The notes below the pieces were generated by a model, which was not told the origin of the DNA, ran no database searches, and saw only the letters and a list, made by a program, of their open reading frames with translations. A DNA stretch of 8,797 nucleotides. It comes from a bacterium (GTDB lineage: Bacteria; UBP14; UBA6098; B30-G16). The stretch covers positions 1 through 8,797 of the forward strand of contig JALTEE010000179.1 in assembly GCA_027007865.1 (NCBI GenBank). The letters run 5' to 3'. The position numbers were made by a program, and so were the translations under genes. Shown piece after piece: positions 6,714-8,797 of the stretch (position 1 is its first letter; each line of letters begins with the position of its first letter).

Positions 6714-7741
6714 GAAAATACCTGAATACCCTATTCGTGATGACAGAAGGTTCGTATCTCAAAAAGGAAGGCGAAACGGTCGTCGTGAAGGTTGGCGATG
6801 AGACCAAAATACAATTGCCCATTCACAATATCGGTTCGATTGTATGTTTCGGTTATGTTTCTTGTAGCCCGTATCTGATGTCGTTTTGCAACGATAACAA
6901 AGTTTCGATAACATTTCTATCACAAACGGGAAGATTTCTCGCTCGTGTTCACGGGAGCACACACGGGAATGTGCTTTTGCGAAGGCAACAGTATAGATAT
7001 GCCGACGATGTATCGTTTTCCTCCGATTTAGCGAAGTCATTCATTGCGGGGAAAATAGCGAATTCGAGGGTGGTTTTGCAAAGGGCGATTCGCGACCATT
7101 CTGGAAAAGTCGACGGCGACAAAATCGAAAGTGTTGTGTCGAGGCTCGGAGAGTATTTAAAAATGCTCGAATGGGAAAACGCATTGGATAAAATCAGAGG
7201 AATAGAGGGAAATGCAGCAAGCAATTATTTCGAGGTTTTCGACAATCTGATAGTGGCGCAGAAGGAGTCGTTTTTATTCGAGGGAAGGAATCGTCGTCCG
7301 CCGAAAGACAATATGAATGCCTTATTATCTTTTCTATATACATTGTTGAGACTTGATGTTCAATCTGCATTGGAATCCGTTGGTCTTGATCCGTATGTCG
7401 GTTTTTTGCATACGGACAGACCGGGGCGAGCAAGTTTAGCACTCGATGTGATGGAGGAATTTCGTCCCATTTTGGCGGATAGAATCGCTCTTTCGCTCGT
7501 GAACTTGAAGCAGGTGCAGGCAAAAGATTTTAGGACGACCGAATCAGGAGCCGTTATAATGACGGAGAAGGCGAGGAAGAAAGTAATAATTGCCTATCAG
7601 GAGCGGAAAAAGGAAAAGATTTTGCATCCTTTCATCGGTGAGCGAATAGAGATTGGATTATTGCCGCATATTCAAGCGATGTTGCTTGCTCGCTATATCC
7701 GAGGGGATATCGATGGATATCCGCCATTCATATGGAGGTGA
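6710..7741 (+). CDS. cas1: Cas1 integrase, type I-C
   Basis: Cas1 is the metal-dependent integrase that inserts new spacers at the leader-repeat junction in complex with Cas2. The 343-aa protein has the N-terminal beta domain followed by the helical catalytic domain. Likely metal ligands are E166 in GIEGNAASNYF, H234 in GFLHTDRPGRASLALD, and D246 with E249 in LDVMEEF. The C-terminal segment with KEKILHPFIGERIEIGLLPH (301-320) is also typical of the I-C family. GGAGG at 6701-6705 lies inside the end of cas4, 4 nt before the ATG, and the start overlaps the cas4 stop. The final codons contain the cas2 ribosome binding site. Confidence 0.97.
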   Translation: MRKYLNTLFVMTEGSYLKKEGETVVVKVGDETKIQLPIHNIGSIVCFGYVSCSPYLMSFCNDNKVSITFLSQTGRFLARVHGSTHGNVLLRRQQYRYADDVSFSSDLAKSFIAGKIANSRVVLQRAIRDHSGKVDGDKIESVVSRLGEYLKMLEWENALDKIRGIEGNAASNYFEVFDNLIVAQKESFLFEGRNRRPPKDNMNALLSFLYTLLRLDVQSALESVGLDPYVGFLHTDRPGRASLALDVMEEFRPILADRIALSLVNLKQVQAKDFRTTESGAVIMTEKARKKVIIAYQERKKEKILHPFIGERIEIGLLPHIQAMLLARYIRGDIDGYPPFIWR

Positions 7742-7744
7742 ATG

Positions 7745-8035
7745 ATGCTTGTCGTAGTAAGTTATGATGTTTCTACGGAAACTTCCGAGGGCCGTCGCAG
7801 GTTGAGGCATGTAGCGAAAATCTGTAAGGATTTTGGTCAGCGCGTGCAGAATTCAGTTTTCGAATGCGTAGTGGACCCTGCGCAGTGGGCTGTGTTTAAG
7901 GAACGGCTCCTCGATGAAGCCAATCTCGCGGAGGATAGTTTGCGGTTTTACTTTTTAGGAAGCAATTGGAAAAAGCGTGTTGAGCACTACGGAACGAAGA
8001 GGATAGTCGATTTTGATGAACCGATTATCGTATAG
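7745..8035 (+). CDS. cas2: Cas2, adaptation complex subunit
   Basis: Cas2 dimers bridge two Cas1 dimers in the spacer-integration complex. The 96-aa product begins MLVVVSYDVST, with the ferredoxin-like first strand and conserved D in YDV. It continues with GRRRLRHVAKICKDFGQRVQ, NSVFECVVDPAQW and DSLRFYFLGSNWKKRVEHYG, all typical of I-C Cas2. GGAGG at 7734-7738 overlaps the end of cas1. ATG 7745 is 6 nt away and ATG 7742 only 3 nt away, so I prefer 7745, but the difference is a single Met. The start lies 3 bp after the cas1 stop. It is the last gene of the operon, and an inverted repeat begins on the base after its stop codon. Confidence 0.96.
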   Translation: MLVVVSYDVSTETSEGRRRLRHVAKICKDFGQRVQNSVFECVVDPAQWAVFKERLLDEANLAEDSLRFYFLGSNWKKRVEHYGTKRIVDFDEPIIV

Positions 8036-8082
8036 TTTTGCGAACCTATATTAGACATAATTTTTCGGTAAGGTTCGCAAAA
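8036..8082 (+). terminator. Perfect 12-bp inverted repeat after cas2 (possible terminator or protein site)
   Basis: TTTTGCGAACCT (8036-8047) and AGGTTCGCAAAA (8071-8082) are exact complements separated by 23 bp. The left arm starts directly after the cas2 TAG. As RNA it would form a 12-bp stem with a large loop, which could end the cas transcript before the leader. The sequence after the stem (TTGATAAGTGTTTTTGTT) is only moderately T-rich, and the left arm's own T's lie on the 5' side, so intrinsic termination is uncertain. Alternatively it is a dimeric protein-binding site at the outer edge of the leader. Confidence 0.45.
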
Positions 8083-8215
8083 TTGATAAGTGTTTTTGTT
8101 AAAAGACCTTGCGTTCATAAAACATAATGTATTTATTTTTTTGAGATATAACATAGTTGTATTTCGCAGAAAGGTCGGTTTTAGGGCTTATAGATTGTGC
8201 ATTTGATTGTATGGC
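8083..8215 (+). promoter_or_regulatory. CRISPR leader
   Basis: This AT-rich non-coding stretch lies between the inverted repeat and the first repeat. Its position at the 5' side of repeats ending GATTGAAAC, next to cas2, identifies it as the leader, where transcription of the array starts and new spacers enter. TATAAC at 8147-8152 and CATAAT at 8123-8128 are possible -10 hexamers, but neither has a good -35 at standard spacing, so I do not fix a promoter. No clear IHF-type site was found by eye. Confidence 0.8.
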
Positions 8216-8247
8216 GTCGCACCCTTTGCGCGTGCGTGGATTGAAAC

Positions 8248-8281
8248 TATCAGCAGCGTCGCGTGTTGCCCGAGATTGCAA
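8248..8281 (+). other. Spacer 1 (leader-proximal), near-duplicate of spacer 8
   Basis: This 34-nt spacer reads in frame 1 as YQQRRVLPEIA plus one base. It matches spacer 8 at 29 of 34 positions. The differences are at spacer positions 3, 9, 12, 15 and 27, all third codon positions in this frame and all silent. In the opposite strand the matching frame would have a stop (TGA) in spacer 1, so the forward frame is the likely coding strand of the target. Confidence 0.95.
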
Positions 8282-8708
8282 GTCGCACCCTTTGCGCGTG
8301 CGTGGATTGAAACTTGCTCGACTTGTCGATCTGCGGCGAGCTCTACGTCGCACCCTTTGCGCGTGCGTGGATTGAAACAAGCCCACCCCAAAAATGACTT
8401 GAGCCTTAATTTGGTCGCACCCTTTGCGCGTGCGTGGATTGAAACATGGATTGGTGGCCAGTGCCGCAGCGTATGTGGGTCGCACCCTTTGCGCGTGCGT
8501 GGATTGAAACTTTTGTCGTGGTTGGGGGTTGTTTCGCCGCCGGGTCGCACCCTTTGCGCGTGCGTGGATTGAAACTCGCTGCGCCGCTGCCCGCCATAAG
8601 AATTTATGGTCGCACCCTTTGCGCGTGCGTGGATTGAAACGACCAGTTGGATTGATGTCATCGTGCCTGCTGCGACGTCGCACCCTTTGCGCGTGCGTGG
8701 ATTGAAAC

Positions 8709-8742
8709 TACCAGCAACGGCGGGTGTTGCCCGAAATTGCAA
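8709..8742 (+). other. Spacer 8, near-duplicate of spacer 1
   Basis: This 34-nt spacer also encodes YQQRRVLPEIA in frame 1, using alternative codons TAC, CAA, CGG, CGG and GAA where spacer 1 has TAT, CAG, CGT, CGC and GAG. Equal length and register imply capture at the same PAM in a homologous gene of a diverged element. Six other spacers lie between the two. Confidence 0.95.
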
Positions 8743-8797
8743 GTCGCACCCTTTGCGCGTGCGTGGATTGAAACCTGCTGCGACTGCTGTATATGCT

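Larger units (their letters stand above)
8216..8797 (+). CRISPR. Type I-C CRISPR array, nine repeats, truncated by the window end
   Basis: Nine identical 32-bp repeats, each beginning GTCGCACCC and ending GGATTGAAAC, start at 8216, 8282, 8347, 8414, 8479, 8544, 8609, 8677 and 8743. The eight complete spacers are 34, 33, 35, 33, 33, 33, 36 and 34 nt, and a ninth (8775-8797) is cut off. The array is on the same strand as the cas genes, with the leader at 8083-8215, so spacer 1 is the newest. Repeat positions 3-7 (CGCAC) pair with 17-21 (GTGCG). Cas5c is expected to cut after position 21, leaving the 11-nt 5' handle TGGATTGAAAC. No repeat is degenerate, so the distal end of the array is not reached. 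Open frames on either strand here are artefacts of the repeats. Confidence 0.99.

Noticed and set aside
8099..8742. Long open frames on both strands across the array
   Set aside because: They consist of repeat translations (for example FNPRTRKGCD, SIHARAKGAT) alternating with spacer codons. They come from the CRISPR repeats and have no ribosome binding site of their own.
8666..8784. Shared 11-mer CCTGCTGCGAC at the end of spacer 7 (8666-8676) and across the start of spacer 9 (8774-8784)
   Set aside because: The first base of the second copy belongs to the repeat, the word is a low-complexity CTG/CTGCG run, and flanking bases do not continue the match. Chance is the simplest reading.

Overview
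The window holds a complete type I-C (Dvulg) CRISPR-Cas locus from a bacterium. All seven genes lie on the + strand in the order cas3, cas5c, cas8c, cas7c, cas4, cas1, cas2, followed by a leader and the start of a CRISPR array that runs off the right edge. Every gene is full length, with no frameshift and with its visible catalytic residues in place. Strong GGAGG-type ribosome binding sites and the I-C gene set point to a bacterium of moderate GC. The sequence alone does not let me name a phylum.

Layout. Bases 1-369 are AT-rich and non-coding. They hold a plausible sigma70-like promoter just before cas3, an octamer present three times, and a weak resemblance to the 3' half of the CRISPR repeat. 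Bases 370-5985 encode interference: Cas3 helicase-nuclease, then the Cascade parts Cas5c (also the crRNA-processing nuclease), Cas8c and Cas7c. A strong internal Shine-Dalgarno in frame in cas8c marks the separately translated small subunit Cas11c. A strong hairpin without a T-tract (5995-6026) separates this module from the adaptation module cas4-cas1-cas2 (6048-8035), whose genes overlap or abut. A 12-bp perfect inverted repeat starts on the base after the cas2 stop. It is followed by an AT-rich leader of about 130 bp and nine identical 32-bp repeats with eight complete spacers (33-36 nt) and one partial spacer.

How it works. Cas4-Cas1-Cas2 select PAM-containing fragments and insert them at the leader end. 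Cas5c cuts the pre-crRNA at the 3' base of each repeat hairpin. Cas8c, Cas11c, Cas7c and Cas5c form the crRNA-guided complex that recruits Cas3 to degrade target DNA.

The system is a canonical, well-described type, and I found no unknown gene. The most informative observation is in the array. The newest spacer and the eighth spacer are the same length and differ at five positions, all of them third codon positions of one open frame and all synonymous. They look like independent captures of the same conserved protein-coding site from two diverged mobile elements.
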